From Bacteroidota bacterium (GTDB lineage Bacteria; Bacteroidota; Bacteroidia; UKL13-3): a stretch of DNA of 64,000 bases. The notes below the pieces were generated by a model. It was not told where the DNA came from. It saw nothing but the letters and a program-made list of their open reading frames with translations, and searched no databases. The stretch spans positions 186,001 to 250,000 of the forward strand of contig JAIYCU010000044.1 of NCBI GenBank assembly GCA_027487835.1. The letters run 5' to 3'. Positions within the stretch are counted from its first letter, which is position 1. Each line of letters opens with the position of its first letter. Both the position numbers and the translations under genes were made by a program. This document shows, one piece after another, positions 36,035 to 45,798 of the stretch.

Positions 36035-36975
36035 TGCTAGTAAGTGTAGCAGTTACAACCTATAATTCCGAGAAATATGTGCTCGAAACGCTGGAAAGTG
36101 TTTTTGATCAAGCATATTTTGATTTAGAACTGATTATTTCAGATGATTGTTCACAAGACGATACATTAGATATTGTAATTAATTGGACAAAATTGGAAAG
36201 GGTAAAGTTACGTTTCAAAAGCATTCAAATAATTAGGGTTGATGTTAATACTGGTGTATCGGCCAATTGTAATAGAATTTTAAATGCAAGTACTTCCAAT
36301 TATATTAAAATGATTGCTGGGGACGACATTTTATTTAAAAATTGTATTGTAGATAATGTAAAATTTATACATGACAACCCAGAAGCTAATTTTGTATTCA
36401 GTAGAGTGGAGGTATATCGGGATGTTTTTTTGAAAGAAAACTATTTAAAGACATCTCCTTCTAATTTCCCCTCAGAATTTATGGGTACTAATGTAAGTGC
36501 AAAAGGCCAATTTCAAATGCTTTTGAAGTCAGATAGAATCAGTTTTACGCCTTCCTATTTTTTTAAGAAGGATGCTTTACTGAAAGTAGGAGGTTACGAT
36601 GAAGAGAATCGATTGATTGAAGATTATCCAATGTGGTTGAAGCTTACGCATGCAGGCGAAAAATTATATTTTTTTGACAAAATCACTGTTGGTTATAGAG
36701 CTCATTCAAAATCTTTAAGCAATTCAAATATTTCAACTTTGTTTCAAGTATCATTTAAAAGAAATTTTAAAGTTAAGGAGCAATATGTTTTTAAACATAT
36801 TGCTAGTTTTGACGTTTGTGCTGAGTATTACAGTTACTATATCCAAAATATATTTGATTTTTTCGGATTAAATAAAAAAAATAGGGTGAATTCTCTCTTA
36901 TATAAATTTTTTAATTTTTACCTAAACCCTTTTTACGTGCTTCGAAAACTCCTATTATTATATTCAAAAAATTGA
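36034..36975 (+). CDS. Glycosyltransferase family 2
   Basis: The 313-residue protein has VSVAVTTYNSEKYVLETLE, LIISDDCSQDDT, and the DxD-like YIKMIAGDDILFKN. A later RLIEDYPMWLKLTHAGEKL forms the acceptor region. It shares one base with the GT10 gene and overlaps the ABC exporter gene by 4 nt. Confidence 0.87.
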   Translation: MLVSVAVTTYNSEKYVLETLESVFDQAYFDLELIISDDCSQDDTLDIVINWTKLERVKLRFKSIQIIRVDVNTGVSANCNRILNASTSNYIKMIAGDDILFKNCIVDNVKFIHDNPEANFVFSRVEVYRDVFLKENYLKTSPSNFPSEFMGTNVSAKGQFQMLLKSDRISFTPSYFFKKDALLKVGGYDEENRLIEDYPMWLKLTHAGEKLYFFDKITVGYRAHSKSLSNSNISTLFQVSFKRNFKVKEQYVFKHIASFDVCAEYYSYYIQNIFDFFGLNKKNRVNSLLYKFFNFYLNPFYVLRKLLLLYSKN

Positions 36976-38747
36976 AAAACCTTAAATTTTATTGGAAATC
37001 ATACAAGTTTTTTTATGAATTTGTAGGTGTTAAAATGCAGATACTTCTAATTAGCAGTCTAATGGTAGGCTTTTTGGATGGACTAGGTTTAGCGCTTTTC
37101 TTGCCTATCTTAAAAATGTCAGATGAAAGCAATTCAAAAGGTCAGAGCAATGATAATTTTTTCAATGAAGCTTTTAGCTTTTTTCATATTTCCCCGACTA
37201 TAAATTCAATTTTAATAGTCATGCTTTTGTTTTTCATTTTAAAAGGCCTTGCTTCACTATTTAACGAATATATTAAAGTTGCTATTGAGCAAAAATTTAT
37301 TCGAAAATTGAGAAACAGCCTTTTAAACCTTTTGAATAATATTACTTTCGAGTATTTTGTAAAATCTGACATTGGTCGAATTCAAAATACGATGACAGGA
37401 GAAGTTGGAAGGGTTGTTTCGGCTTTTACTTCTTTTACTTCCGTATTGCAACAAATGTTATTGGTTATTGTATATTGTGTTTTTGCTTTTCAAACTAATG
37501 CAGTATTTGCATTATTCGTAACAATTGGAGGAATTCTTAGTTCATTTGCCTTTAGTTCTTTGTATACAATTACAATGAACAATTCGGCATTTTTAACCAA
37601 GCGAAGTAATAGTTTTCAAAGCTTAGTTATCCAACATGTTTCAAATCACAAGTATTTAAAAGCAACAGGTTCAATTGATAAGTATAGTGATAAATTGCGC
37701 AAAACCATATTGGCAATAGAAGAAAGTAATACAAAAATTGGGGTCTTAAAAGCAATACTTACAGCCACAAGAGAGCCTGTTCTCGTGGCAATAATTGTAG
37801 TAACCATCATTATCCAGGTTAAGTATTTTGAGGCATCAATTGGTTCAATATTGGTTAGCTTATTGTTTTTTTATAGGTCCTTATCTTTTATGTTTACTGC
37901 CCAGACTAGTTTAAATCAGTTTATGTCAGTATCTGGTTCGTTAGAAAATATGTCAAACTTTCAAAATGAGTTGATTGCAAATTTAGAAAGTGAAAATGGC
38001 GGGTTAGCATTACCTTTTAGTAAAAGTATAGAATTTAATAAGGTGAGTTTATTCTATGGGCAAAAGCAAGTTTTAAAGCAAATTGATTTGGTTATTAAAA
38101 ATAAGACAACAGTTGCAATTGTAGGACCTAGTGGCAGTGGAAAGACTTCGCTGATAAATATTTTGGTAGGTTTGGTTAAACCCAATAGTGGAAATCTAAT
38201 CGTAGATGGAAATGACATTACAACCATCGATAAATTGGTTTATCAAAAAGGAATAGGATATATTACCCAAGAATCTGTTATTTTTGAGGATACAATTTTT
38301 AACAACATAACTTTTTGGGATGACTATTCGGCTGAAAACATTCTTAAGTTCAGAGAGGCGATAAGTTTGGCTAACATTGCTGAACTTATTGATAGTTTGC
38401 CAGATAATGAACATTCGTTATTAGGTATTAATGGTGTTAACTTGAGCGGAGGACAAAGGCAAAGGATATCTATAGCTAGGGAGCTATACAAAAATTCATG
38501 CATTTTGGTATTAGATGAAGCAACATCAGCGCTAGATTCAGAATCTGAGGAAATGATTAGAACAAATATTAATAACTTAAAAGGCAAATATACAATGGTA
38601 ATGGTTGCCCATAGGTTATCAACAGTTAGAAGTGCCGATTTAATAGTTTTACTAAGTGATGGTGAAATTATTGCGCAAGGAACTTTTAATGATATGATAA
38701 AGAATATTCCAGAATTTAAAAAAATGGTAGAATTGCAGTCATTATAG
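36972..38747 (+). CDS. MsbA/PglK-like ABC exporter (lipid-linked oligosaccharide flippase candidate)
   Basis: The 591-residue half-transporter starts at TTG. It has about six membrane helices (residues 20-320) fused to an ATPase with Walker A GPSGSGKTS near 384, signature NLSGGQRQR near 490 and Walker B ILVLDEATSALD. Its place among sugar transferases suggests it flips a lipid-linked oligosaccharide, as PglK does. It would be a third export route beside Wzm/Wzt and Wzx. It is followed 3 nt later by a sulfotransferase-like gene. Confidence 0.85.
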   Translation: MKNLKFYWKSYKFFYEFVGVKMQILLISSLMVGFLDGLGLALFLPILKMSDESNSKGQSNDNFFNEAFSFFHISPTINSILIVMLLFFILKGLASLFNEYIKVAIEQKFIRKLRNSLLNLLNNITFEYFVKSDIGRIQNTMTGEVGRVVSAFTSFTSVLQQMLLVIVYCVFAFQTNAVFALFVTIGGILSSFAFSSLYTITMNNSAFLTKRSNSFQSLVIQHVSNHKYLKATGSIDKYSDKLRKTILAIEESNTKIGVLKAILTATREPVLVAIIVVTIIIQVKYFEASIGSILVSLLFFYRSLSFMFTAQTSLNQFMSVSGSLENMSNFQNELIANLESENGGLALPFSKSIEFNKVSLFYGQKQVLKQIDLVIKNKTTVAIVGPSGSGKTSLINILVGLVKPNSGNLIVDGNDITTIDKLVYQKGIGYITQESVIFEDTIFNNITFWDDYSAENILKFREAISLANIAELIDSLPDNEHSLLGINGVNLSGGQRQRISIARELYKNSCILVLDEATSALDSESEEMIRTNINNLKGKYTMVMVAHRLSTVRSADLIVLLSDGEIIAQGTFNDMIKNIPEFKKMVELQSL

Positions 38748-38750
38748 TTT

Positions 38751-39770
38751 ATGGTTAAGCTGAAGTCAAATATTATAATAATTGGATTAGGGAATAGTGG
38801 CTCAAGTGCTATTCAAGATTTATTGTTAGAATATGATAATATTGGGAAATTTAGGTATGAGGAAATTGATTGGTCTACAGGTGAGTTAAATCATTTTAGG
38901 TTACCCGGAATGATTGGAGATAGACTTAGTGAACTCTCAGATTTGGAAAATCCTAATAACCTAGAATTATGGTTAAAGGAAAATAAAAGGCCTATCGTAC
39001 CATCCTCTTTGTATTTCAGATTTTTTATACCTGATGCGATTTACAATTTGTATAAAGAAAATAAGTTTACTAGAAAATTTGCTAAGATTAAAATTTCTGA
39101 ATGGAGGGAACAGCAAAAATATTATGATTCTTTGGTTTCAATTAACTACGAATTGTCTAAAACCAAGGATTATGATGAAAGAATGAAAATTGCAAAAGGG
39201 TGGTTGGAGGAGTTACGTAATATTTTTGGGAAGGATAAGCCATTTATGCAACATAAACCAATTTTCCATGAAAGACACTTGAATATTTGGCCAACTTTAT
39301 TTGATCCGTTTAAAGTTATCATGATATTTAGAGAACCTCGTGATCAGTTAGCCACAGTTCTTAAGTCAAGCGTTATGTTTAGACACACCGATTGGAAATA
39401 CCATGCACTTTTTGGAATGGATAAAGGAAATAGACGCTTATTTCATGCCCTAATTGAAACAACTTATATGAGGGCTTTATGCATTGATGAAATGGAAAAA
39501 AGATTTGGACCTTCTAAGTTTTTAAAATTGGATTTTGAAGGTTTAATTTCCAACTATGACCAATACAAGGCTATCATTGAAAATTTTTTAGAAATAGGGC
39601 CCTTGCATCATGTAAAACCTAAGGCCTATTTTGATCCGAAAGTCTCTATAAATTCGATTAAAGAAAACACATCGCTTTTGGATTCTTCTGATGAAGAATA
39701 TATCCTACCACTTGAAAAATGGTATCAACAAAAATTAAAAGAGGTAAAAGAATCGCTTAATATCTATTAA
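38751..39770 (+). CDS. P-loop sulfotransferase-like protein
   Basis: The 339-residue protein begins with IIIIGLGNSGSSAIQDLL (residues 8-25), which resembles the 5'-phosphosulfate-binding loop. VIMIFREPRDQLATVLKSS near 190-208 resembles the 3'-phosphate-binding region of PAPS-dependent sulfotransferases. No other domain is seen. If correct, it sulfates a sugar of this glycan. No PAPS synthesis gene is in the window. The family assignment rests on these two motifs only. Confidence 0.6.
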   Translation: MVKLKSNIIIIGLGNSGSSAIQDLLLEYDNIGKFRYEEIDWSTGELNHFRLPGMIGDRLSELSDLENPNNLELWLKENKRPIVPSSLYFRFFIPDAIYNLYKENKFTRKFAKIKISEWREQQKYYDSLVSINYELSKTKDYDERMKIAKGWLEELRNIFGKDKPFMQHKPIFHERHLNIWPTLFDPFKVIMIFREPRDQLATVLKSSVMFRHTDWKYHALFGMDKGNRRLFHALIETTYMRALCIDEMEKRFGPSKFLKLDFEGLISNYDQYKAIIENFLEIGPLHHVKPKAYFDPKVSINSIKENTSLLDSSDEEYILPLEKWYQQKLKEVKESLNIY

Positions 39771-39775
39771 ATCGT

Positions 39776-40774
39776 ATGAAAAGAACTAAAATAATTGCCG
39801 AAATTGGAAATACACATGAAGGTTCTGTTGGGTTAGCTAAACAGTTTATTTTGGAGGCTGCAAATTGTGGTGTTGATGCTGTTAAATTCCAAACCCACAT
39901 TTTTGAGGAAGAAAGTCTTCCATCTGCTCCAAATCCACCCTATTTTAAAGACGAATCGAGAAAAGCATATTTTGAAAGAACAGCTTTCACAATTGATCAA
40001 TATCAACAGCTAAAAAGTTTTGCCGAAGTAGATTGTGGAGTTGAGTTCTTATCTTCACCTTTTTCTATAAAGGCAGCCCAAATGTTAATTGATTTAGGGT
40101 TAAACACACTAAAAATACCTTCAGGAGAAATTAGTAATATTCCTTTATTAGAATTTATAGCTGAAAATACCAATGCAAGTATTATTTTGTCCAGTGGAAT
40201 GAGCAGTTGGCTAGAACTTGATAGGGCAGTTGAAGTCTTTAAAGGGAAAAATGAAACCATTGTTTTGCAGTGTACCTCGCAGTATCCATGTCCACCTGAA
40301 AATGCTGGATTAAATTTAATGCAAGAAATGGGAAAACGCTATAATTGCAAGTATGGATTTTCTGACCATACATTGGGTATAGGGGTTCCTCTGGCTGCAG
40401 TAATGTTGGGTGCAAGTGTTGTGGAAAAGCATTTTACATTGTCAAAAAAAATGTATGGAAGTGATGCCAAGAATTCTGTTGAACCACATGAGTTTTTAGA
40501 ATTAGTTAAGGCTATCCGTGATGCAGAAATTTCAAGCCAAGTTATAATTGAGAAAGATGATATTTTAAAAGGATTAGGCAATATGAAACTTGTTTTTGAA
40601 AAATCAATTGTTACTACAAGAAATCTTACTAAGGGTGAAAAAATTGAGATGGGAGATTTGGCCTTTAAAAAACCAGGGAATGGAATTCCTGCTGCCAATT
40701 ATAAAGAATTGATTGGTAAGGTTTTGAAGCAAGATGTAAATGAAAATGAACAAATTTTGTTTGATTACTTTTAA
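39776..40774 (+). CDS. neuB: N-acetylneuraminate/nonulosonate synthase (NeuB family)
   Basis: The 332-residue protein has the NeuB barrel (IIAEIGNTHEGSVGLAKQFI, AVKFQTH, EFLSSPFS, KIPSGEISNIPLLEF, CTSQYPCPPENAGL, GFSDHTLGIGVPLAA). A C-terminal antifreeze-like SAF domain begins near 270 (TTRNLTKGEKIEMGDLAFKK). It condenses ManNAc (or a 2,4-diacetamido analogue) with phosphoenolpyruvate. NeuC and NeuA follow, so the three give a CMP-activated nonulosonic acid. Neu5Ac and legionaminic acid cannot be told apart from the sequence. Confidence 0.9.
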   Translation: MKRTKIIAEIGNTHEGSVGLAKQFILEAANCGVDAVKFQTHIFEEESLPSAPNPPYFKDESRKAYFERTAFTIDQYQQLKSFAEVDCGVEFLSSPFSIKAAQMLIDLGLNTLKIPSGEISNIPLLEFIAENTNASIILSSGMSSWLELDRAVEVFKGKNETIVLQCTSQYPCPPENAGLNLMQEMGKRYNCKYGFSDHTLGIGVPLAAVMLGASVVEKHFTLSKKMYGSDAKNSVEPHEFLELVKAIRDAEISSQVIIEKDDILKGLGNMKLVFEKSIVTTRNLTKGEKIEMGDLAFKKPGNGIPAANYKELIGKVLKQDVNENEQILFDYF

Positions 40775-40822
40775 TTTATTTTAATTTGCATAGTATCTTA
40801 TATAATAGTGAAAGAATTAAAG

Positions 40823-41986
40823 ATGAAAAAAATTTGTGTTTTTGTTGGTAGTAGAGCGAATTACAGTAGCATAAAGTCAGTAATGACTTCTATTAAGAAC
40901 CACCCAGCTTTGCAATTACAAGTTATAGTTGGTGCTTCTGCAGTATTGGATAGGTTTGGTAAAGTTGAAGATATAATTAAAGCAGATGGATTCTCAATTG
41001 ATTTTAGTTTTTACAATAACGTAGAAGGTGAAATTCCTGTAACAATGGCTAAATCAACAGGTTTGGGTTTGATTGAAGCGGCTTTAATTTTTGGAAATCT
41101 AAATCCTGACTATTTGGTAGTGGTAGGAGATCGATTTGAAATGATGGCTGTAACAATTGCAGCTGCTTATATGAATATCCGGGTAGCTCATACAATGGGA
41201 GGTGAAGTTACAGGTACTATTGATGAAAGTATTAGGCACGCCATTACAAAATTTGCTCATGTTCACTTTGCAGCGAGTGAAGATGCCAAAAATCGAATTA
41301 TTAAATTAGGCGAGAATCCTAAACATGTTTTTAATGTTGGGTGCCCAAGAATGGATTTAGTTTTGAATGAAATTAAAGTTGATTCAAACACAGTTTTAAA
41401 TAATTTATTTGATAATTTCGGCGGTGTTGGTTTAAAAGAGTTTGATTTAAATGAGCCTTTTTTACTTGTTTCCCAACATCCTGTTACAACAGAATTTGGT
41501 GAAAATAAAAATCAAATTAATGAAACACTAGCAGCTTTAAATGAACTAAAAATAAATACCATTATGCTTTGGCCAAATATTGATGCTGGAAGTGATGATA
41601 TTTCAAAAGGAATTAGGTCTTTTAGAGAGAAGTTTAAACCTACTTGGCTGCATTTGTTTAAAAACCTACCTACGCCTGTCTATATTCATTTAATGAAAAA
41701 CTGTCTTTGTTTGATAGGAAATAGCAGCTCTGGTGTTAGGGAGGGGGCCACTATAGGAACACCTGTAGTAAATATTGGATCAAGACAAAATAAAAGAGAA
41801 ATGGGTGATAATGTAATTAATGTAGATTACAATAGGACAGAAATTGTTGATGCAATAAAAAAGCAAATTAGTAATGGCAAATATATAAGTAATGGAATAT
41901 ATGGAGATGGAACAGCAGGAAAAAGTATAGCTTCAATATTAGCTGAAATTGAAGATCCACCTATACAAAAGACTATCTGTTATTAA
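40823..41986 (+). CDS. neuC: Hydrolysing UDP-GlcNAc 2-epimerase (NeuC/LegG family)
   Basis: The start is taken at the ATG at 40823; an in-frame GTG at 40808 would add five residues. The protein has GSRANYSSIKSV, VVVGDRFEMMAV (nucleotide site) and VAHTMGGEVTGTIDESIRHAITK, which are family signatures. LIGNSSSGVREGATIGTP is the UDP-binding end. NeuC enzymes release ManNAc from UDP-GlcNAc for NeuB. The LegG variant does the same for the legionaminic acid precursor. Confidence 0.88.
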   Translation: MKKICVFVGSRANYSSIKSVMTSIKNHPALQLQVIVGASAVLDRFGKVEDIIKADGFSIDFSFYNNVEGEIPVTMAKSTGLGLIEAALIFGNLNPDYLVVVGDRFEMMAVTIAAAYMNIRVAHTMGGEVTGTIDESIRHAITKFAHVHFAASEDAKNRIIKLGENPKHVFNVGCPRMDLVLNEIKVDSNTVLNNLFDNFGGVGLKEFDLNEPFLLVSQHPVTTEFGENKNQINETLAALNELKINTIMLWPNIDAGSDDISKGIRSFREKFKPTWLHLFKNLPTPVYIHLMKNCLCLIGNSSSGVREGATIGTPVVNIGSRQNKREMGDNVINVDYNRTEIVDAIKKQISNGKYISNGIYGDGTAGKSIASILAEIEDPPIQKTICY

Positions 41987-42007
41987 TTTTACCAAAGTAT
42001 TTGTGTA

Positions 42008-42700
42008 ATGAATATTGTTGCAATTATCCCTGCTAGAGGCGGAAGCAAAGGAATAGTAGGAAAAAATAAAAAGTTATTAATTGGTAAACCCCTTATTCAA
42101 TACACTCTAGATGCTGCCTTGGCTTCTTCCCAATTTAAGTTGATAATAGTTTCAACGGATGACCAAGATATTGCAGACTTATGTTTATCACAAAATGTGC
42201 AAGTACAATTTAGGCCAGAACATCTTTGTGGCGATTTAGTTCCAACATTGCCGGTTTTACAACATGTGATTTCAAATTCAAACATTGATATCGATGCTGT
42301 TATGACCTTGCAACCTACTTCCCCGCTTAGAACCTCACAACACATCATAGAGGCTATAGAGTTGTTTAAACAAAATCATGAAGCTGATTCTTTGGTAAGT
42401 GTAGTGAAGGTTCCCCATAATTTTAACCCGGAATCTTTGATGAAAATCGAGGGTAACTACCTAGTCAATTATTTGGAGGTTAATCCTATACTTCGACGCC
42501 AAGATAAGAAAACTTATTTTGCTAGAAATGGTGCAGCAATTTATATTACCAAACGACAGCAATTGGAAAAATCTATTTTTGGAGGAAAAATTATTGGTTA
42601 TGAAATGGCTGCCATAGATAGCTTAGATATTGATAACATAGAAGATTGGGAAATGGCAGAGTTGATTTTAAGTAAACGTTTTATAAGCCCTAATAAATAG
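42008..42700 (+). CDS. neuA: CMP-nonulosonic acid (N-acylneuraminate) cytidylyltransferase
   Basis: The 230-residue protein opens with VAIIPARGGSKGIVGKNKKL (CTP-binding P-loop type motif), then VSTDDQDIADLC and MTLQPTSPLRTSQHI. These are all NeuA signatures. The size is that of the single-domain enzyme. It completes neuB-neuC-neuA, spaced by about 20-50 nt. No family 38/42/52/80 sialyltransferase is recognisable in the window, so which transferase uses the product is open. Confidence 0.9.
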   Translation: MNIVAIIPARGGSKGIVGKNKKLLIGKPLIQYTLDAALASSQFKLIIVSTDDQDIADLCLSQNVQVQFRPEHLCGDLVPTLPVLQHVISNSNIDIDAVMTLQPTSPLRTSQHIIEAIELFKQNHEADSLVSVVKVPHNFNPESLMKIEGNYLVNYLEVNPILRRQDKKTYFARNGAAIYITKRQQLEKSIFGGKIIGYEMAAIDSLDIDNIEDWEMAELILSKRFISPNK

Positions 42701-42777
42701 CTTGACATTACAGTTTTTTCGCCCCTAAGAAATATGTTTAAATTAGATTTTGGTTTCCTATTCAGAAGAATATTTAT

Positions 42778-43719
42778 ATGACGCTTTCTCCAACATTCTC
42801 AATTGTATCGCCTGTTTATAAAGCAGAAAAAATAATTCCAATTTTAATAGATAGAATTGAAAAAAGTATGAATTCTATTACCGATAATTATGAAATTATA
42901 TTGGTAGAGGATTGCGGGCCAGATAATTCTTGGGAGATTATAGAAACTATTGCAAAAGAAAACACTAGAGTTCTTGGCGCAAAGCTAAGTAGAAATTTTG
43001 GCCAACATCATGCCATTACATGTGGTTTAGAATTAGCTAAAGGTGATTGGATTGTTGTAATGGATTGTGATTTGCAAGATCAACCAGAGGAAATACCCAG
43101 ATTGTACCAAAAGGCTATGGAAGGTTATGACATGGTTTTGGCTCAAAGACACAATAGAAATGATAATTTTTTAAAGAAATTAAGTTCAACCGCATTTTAT
43201 TCTTTTTTTTCTTATTTAGCTGGGGTTCCTCAGGATGGTTCCATTGCAAATTTTGGCGTTTACAACAAAAAAGTTATTGATGAGGTCGTAAAAATGAAAG
43301 AACCATTACGCGCATTTTTTTTTATGGTGAAATGGGTAGGCTTTAAAAGTGTTGCTATTCCTGTTGAACACGCTGCAAGGTTCGAAGGGAAATCGTCTTA
43401 TAGTTGGAAGAAATTAATTAATTTGGCCTTAGATGTTATTGTTTCTTATTCAGACAGGCCATTAAAATTGGCAGTAAAAACTGGAATTATTGTTTCATTA
43501 TTGTCTATAGTTTTTGCACTTTTTCAATTAGTTAATTATTTTTTAGGACATATTACAGTTATTGGATATACTAGTCTTATTTTTTCCATTTGGTTTTTAT
43601 CTGGGATGATCATCTTCTTTTTAGGAATTATTGGTTTATATTTGGGCAAAACTTTTGAAGGTGTGAAGAATAGACCAATTTTTATTATTGACAAGATAAC
43701 TAAAGATGCAATCCATTGA
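42778..43719 (+). CDS. Polyprenyl-phosphate GT2 (DPM1/GtrB/ArnC type)
   Basis: The 313-residue protein has FSIVSPVYKAEKIIPIL, ILVEDCGPDNSWEII, GQHHAITCGLELAKGDWIVV and MDCDLQDQPEEIP, then two C-terminal membrane helices (about 235-257 and 266-290). These features are those of enzymes that load a sugar onto undecaprenyl phosphate. The product may be a flipped side-branch donor. It lies just before the Fuc4NAc-type genes, so that sugar is one candidate. Confidence 0.85.
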   Translation: MTLSPTFSIVSPVYKAEKIIPILIDRIEKSMNSITDNYEIILVEDCGPDNSWEIIETIAKENTRVLGAKLSRNFGQHHAITCGLELAKGDWIVVMDCDLQDQPEEIPRLYQKAMEGYDMVLAQRHNRNDNFLKKLSSTAFYSFFSYLAGVPQDGSIANFGVYNKKVIDEVVKMKEPLRAFFFMVKWVGFKSVAIPVEHAARFEGKSSYSWKKLINLALDVIVSYSDRPLKLAVKTGIIVSLLSIVFALFQLVNYFLGHITVIGYTSLIFSIWFLSGMIIFFLGIIGLYLGKTFEGVKNRPIFIIDKITKDAIH

Positions 43720-43861
43720 AATTTAGCTTCTTTAAAAAGAAAGCAGTAAATTTCAAAATCATTTTTATTCTAAATTATTCTAAAACGAAGAATCTTTTAT
43801 TTATAAAAAAATTCTTTAGGCATATATATATGTCATTAAATAGATACTTAAATTAAAAAGT

Positions 43862-44647
43862 ATGATAAATATTCAGGCTGAAAATTTAGAAATTGGAATC
43901 AACACTTTTATTGATCCAAGTGCTTCTATTAGAGGCATTAATGGAAAGGCAAAGAAAATAAAAATTGGCGACAACTGTTTTATTGGTTCAAATGTTCAAA
44001 TTATTTGCGATGATTTTGAAATAGGTGATTACTCTAAGATCCAGCATTCTACGAATATTCATGGATATAAACCTTGCTCAATAGGTCACAATGCTTGGAT
44101 TGGCCAATATACTATAATTGATTCCATCGGAGGAACTACAATTGGCAATAATTGTGGAATTGGAGCCCATTCCCAATTATGGAGTCATATAAAATATGGT
44201 GACACATTAGAAGGGTGCAGATTTTTAATGGATAAGCCTCTTGAAATTGGTAATGATGTTTGGTTTGTTGGTCATTGTATAGTTTCACCAATTAAAGCTA
44301 AGGACAAATCAATGGCAATGGTTGGTTCGGTTGTTACAAAGGATATGGAAGAAAATCATATTTATGCCGGATCACCTGCAAAATCAATTTCAGATAAAAT
44401 AGGTTTTCAATTTGTTGAATTAAGCTTAGAAACTAAATTAGAAAAACTAAATAATTATATTATTCAGTCTAAAGTTAATACAGATATTATTAGAATTGTA
44501 AAATCTGATAGGGAGATTGATTTTGAAGATAAGAATGTTTCTTTTTTCAACGTTTCAAATCGACTTTACACCAAAAGACAATCAGATGAAGAAATAAAAT
44601 TTATGAAGTTTCTGTTACCTGAAAAAGCAAAATTTGTTCCATACTAA
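43862..44647 (+). CDS. Hexapeptide-repeat acetyltransferase (possible Fuc4N N-acetyltransferase)
   Basis: The 261-residue protein is a left-handed beta-helix of hexapeptide repeats (IGDNCFIGSNVQI, IGHNAWIGQYTII, IGNNCGIGAHSQL, GNDVWFVGHCIVSP). A C-terminal extension of about 85 residues lacks repeats. It directly precedes wecE. In the enterobacterial pathway this step is done by a GNAT (WecD), so this unrelated enzyme may replace it. O-acetylation of a glycan is an alternative. Confidence 0.7.
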   Translation: MINIQAENLEIGINTFIDPSASIRGINGKAKKIKIGDNCFIGSNVQIICDDFEIGDYSKIQHSTNIHGYKPCSIGHNAWIGQYTIIDSIGGTTIGNNCGIGAHSQLWSHIKYGDTLEGCRFLMDKPLEIGNDVWFVGHCIVSPIKAKDKSMAMVGSVVTKDMEENHIYAGSPAKSISDKIGFQFVELSLETKLEKLNNYIIQSKVNTDIIRIVKSDREIDFEDKNVSFFNVSNRLYTKRQSDEEIKFMKFLLPEKAKFVPY

Positions 44648-44656
44648 TCCTTCAAA

Positions 44657-45796
44657 ATGATACCCTTTAATAAACCCTACCTAACTGGCAAAGAAGGCCA
44701 CTATATATATCAAGCAGTATTGTCAGGAAAAATCAGTGGCGATGGCGTATTTACAAAAAAATGCCACCAATGGTTTGAAGAAACCTATGGCTTTAAAAAG
44801 GTTTTGCTTACCACGTCTTGTACAGATGCCCTTGAGATGGCTGCCCTGTTGATAGATATTCAGCCAGGAGATGAGGTAATCATGCCATCATATACCTTCG
44901 TATCCACCTCAAATGCTTTTGTATTGCGTGGTGCAAAAATTGTTTTTGCAGAAAGCCGTGCAGACCATCCAGGAATGGATGAAAATTCTATTGAAGCACT
45001 AATTACTTCTAAAACAAAAGCCATTGTACCTGTTCATTATGCAGGTGTAGCTTGCGATATGGATATAATCATGGACTTAGCCGCTAAACATAATTTGTTT
45101 GTGGTAGAAGATGCAGCCCAAGCCATTGATGCTTATTTTACAGGAAAGGATGGTGTTAAAAAACCACTTGGTTCTATTGGTCATTTGGCTGCATTTTCTT
45201 TTCATGAAACCAAAAATATAATGAGTGGCGAAGGGGGATTATTGGCTATTAATGATGAACGTTTCATCAATAGGGCTGAAATCATTAGAGAAAAAGGAAC
45301 CAATCGTTCTGCTTTTTTTAGAGGAGAAGTAGATAAGTACAATTGGGTTGACCTAGGTTCCTCTTTTTTGCCCTCAGATATTATTGCTGCATTTTTGTTT
45401 GCCCAACTCGAAAACTTAAGCGAAATTCAATCTCGACGTAAAGAAGTATGGAACAGGTATAATTTAAATCTTAAGCCCCTTGAGGAGAAAGGTAAACTTA
45501 AACTTCCTACGTTACCAAGCTTTGCTTCAAATAATGCGCATATGTTCTATATTTTATTACCAGACTTGGACACAAGAACTGGTTTAATTTCGCATTTAAA
45601 AGACAAAGGTGTTTTATCAGTATTTCATTATTTGAGTTTGCATAAAAGTGCCTTTTATGAGGAAAAACATGATGGACGTGCGCTTCTTAAAAGTGATTAT
45701 TATACTGATACTTTACTTCGATTGCCTCTCTTTTTTGAGTTATCAAATGAGCAAGTGGATATGATTTCAAATGAAATAAGCAGTTTTTTTAATTAA
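44657..45796 (+). CDS. wecE: dTDP-4-amino-4,6-dideoxygalactose transaminase (WecE/RffA)
   Basis: The 379-residue PLP enzyme closely follows WecE block by block: PFNKPYLTGKEGHYIYQA, ISGDGVFTKKC, LEMAALLIDIQPGDEVIMP, VHYAGVACDMDIIMDLAAKH, FSFHETKNIMSGEGG with Schiff-base Lys186, and IIREKGTNRSAFFRGEVDKY. It would convert dTDP-4-keto-6-deoxyglucose to dTDP-Fuc4N. The adjacent acetyltransferase and the WecF homologue at 46881 fit a Fuc4NAc route. The dTDP-glucose pathway (RmlA/RmlB) must come from elsewhere. Confidence 0.92.
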   Translation: MIPFNKPYLTGKEGHYIYQAVLSGKISGDGVFTKKCHQWFEETYGFKKVLLTTSCTDALEMAALLIDIQPGDEVIMPSYTFVSTSNAFVLRGAKIVFAESRADHPGMDENSIEALITSKTKAIVPVHYAGVACDMDIIMDLAAKHNLFVVEDAAQAIDAYFTGKDGVKKPLGSIGHLAAFSFHETKNIMSGEGGLLAINDERFINRAEIIREKGTNRSAFFRGEVDKYNWVDLGSSFLPSDIIAAFLFAQLENLSEIQSRRKEVWNRYNLNLKPLEEKGKLKLPTLPSFASNNAHMFYILLPDLDTRTGLISHLKDKGVLSVFHYLSLHKSAFYEEKHDGRALLKSDYYTDTLLRLPLFFELSNEQVDMISNEISSFFN

Positions 45797-45798
45797 AA

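Noticed and set aside
40339-40698. Minus-strand ORF of 119 residues inside neuB
   Set aside because: Antisense shadow of a highly conserved gene.
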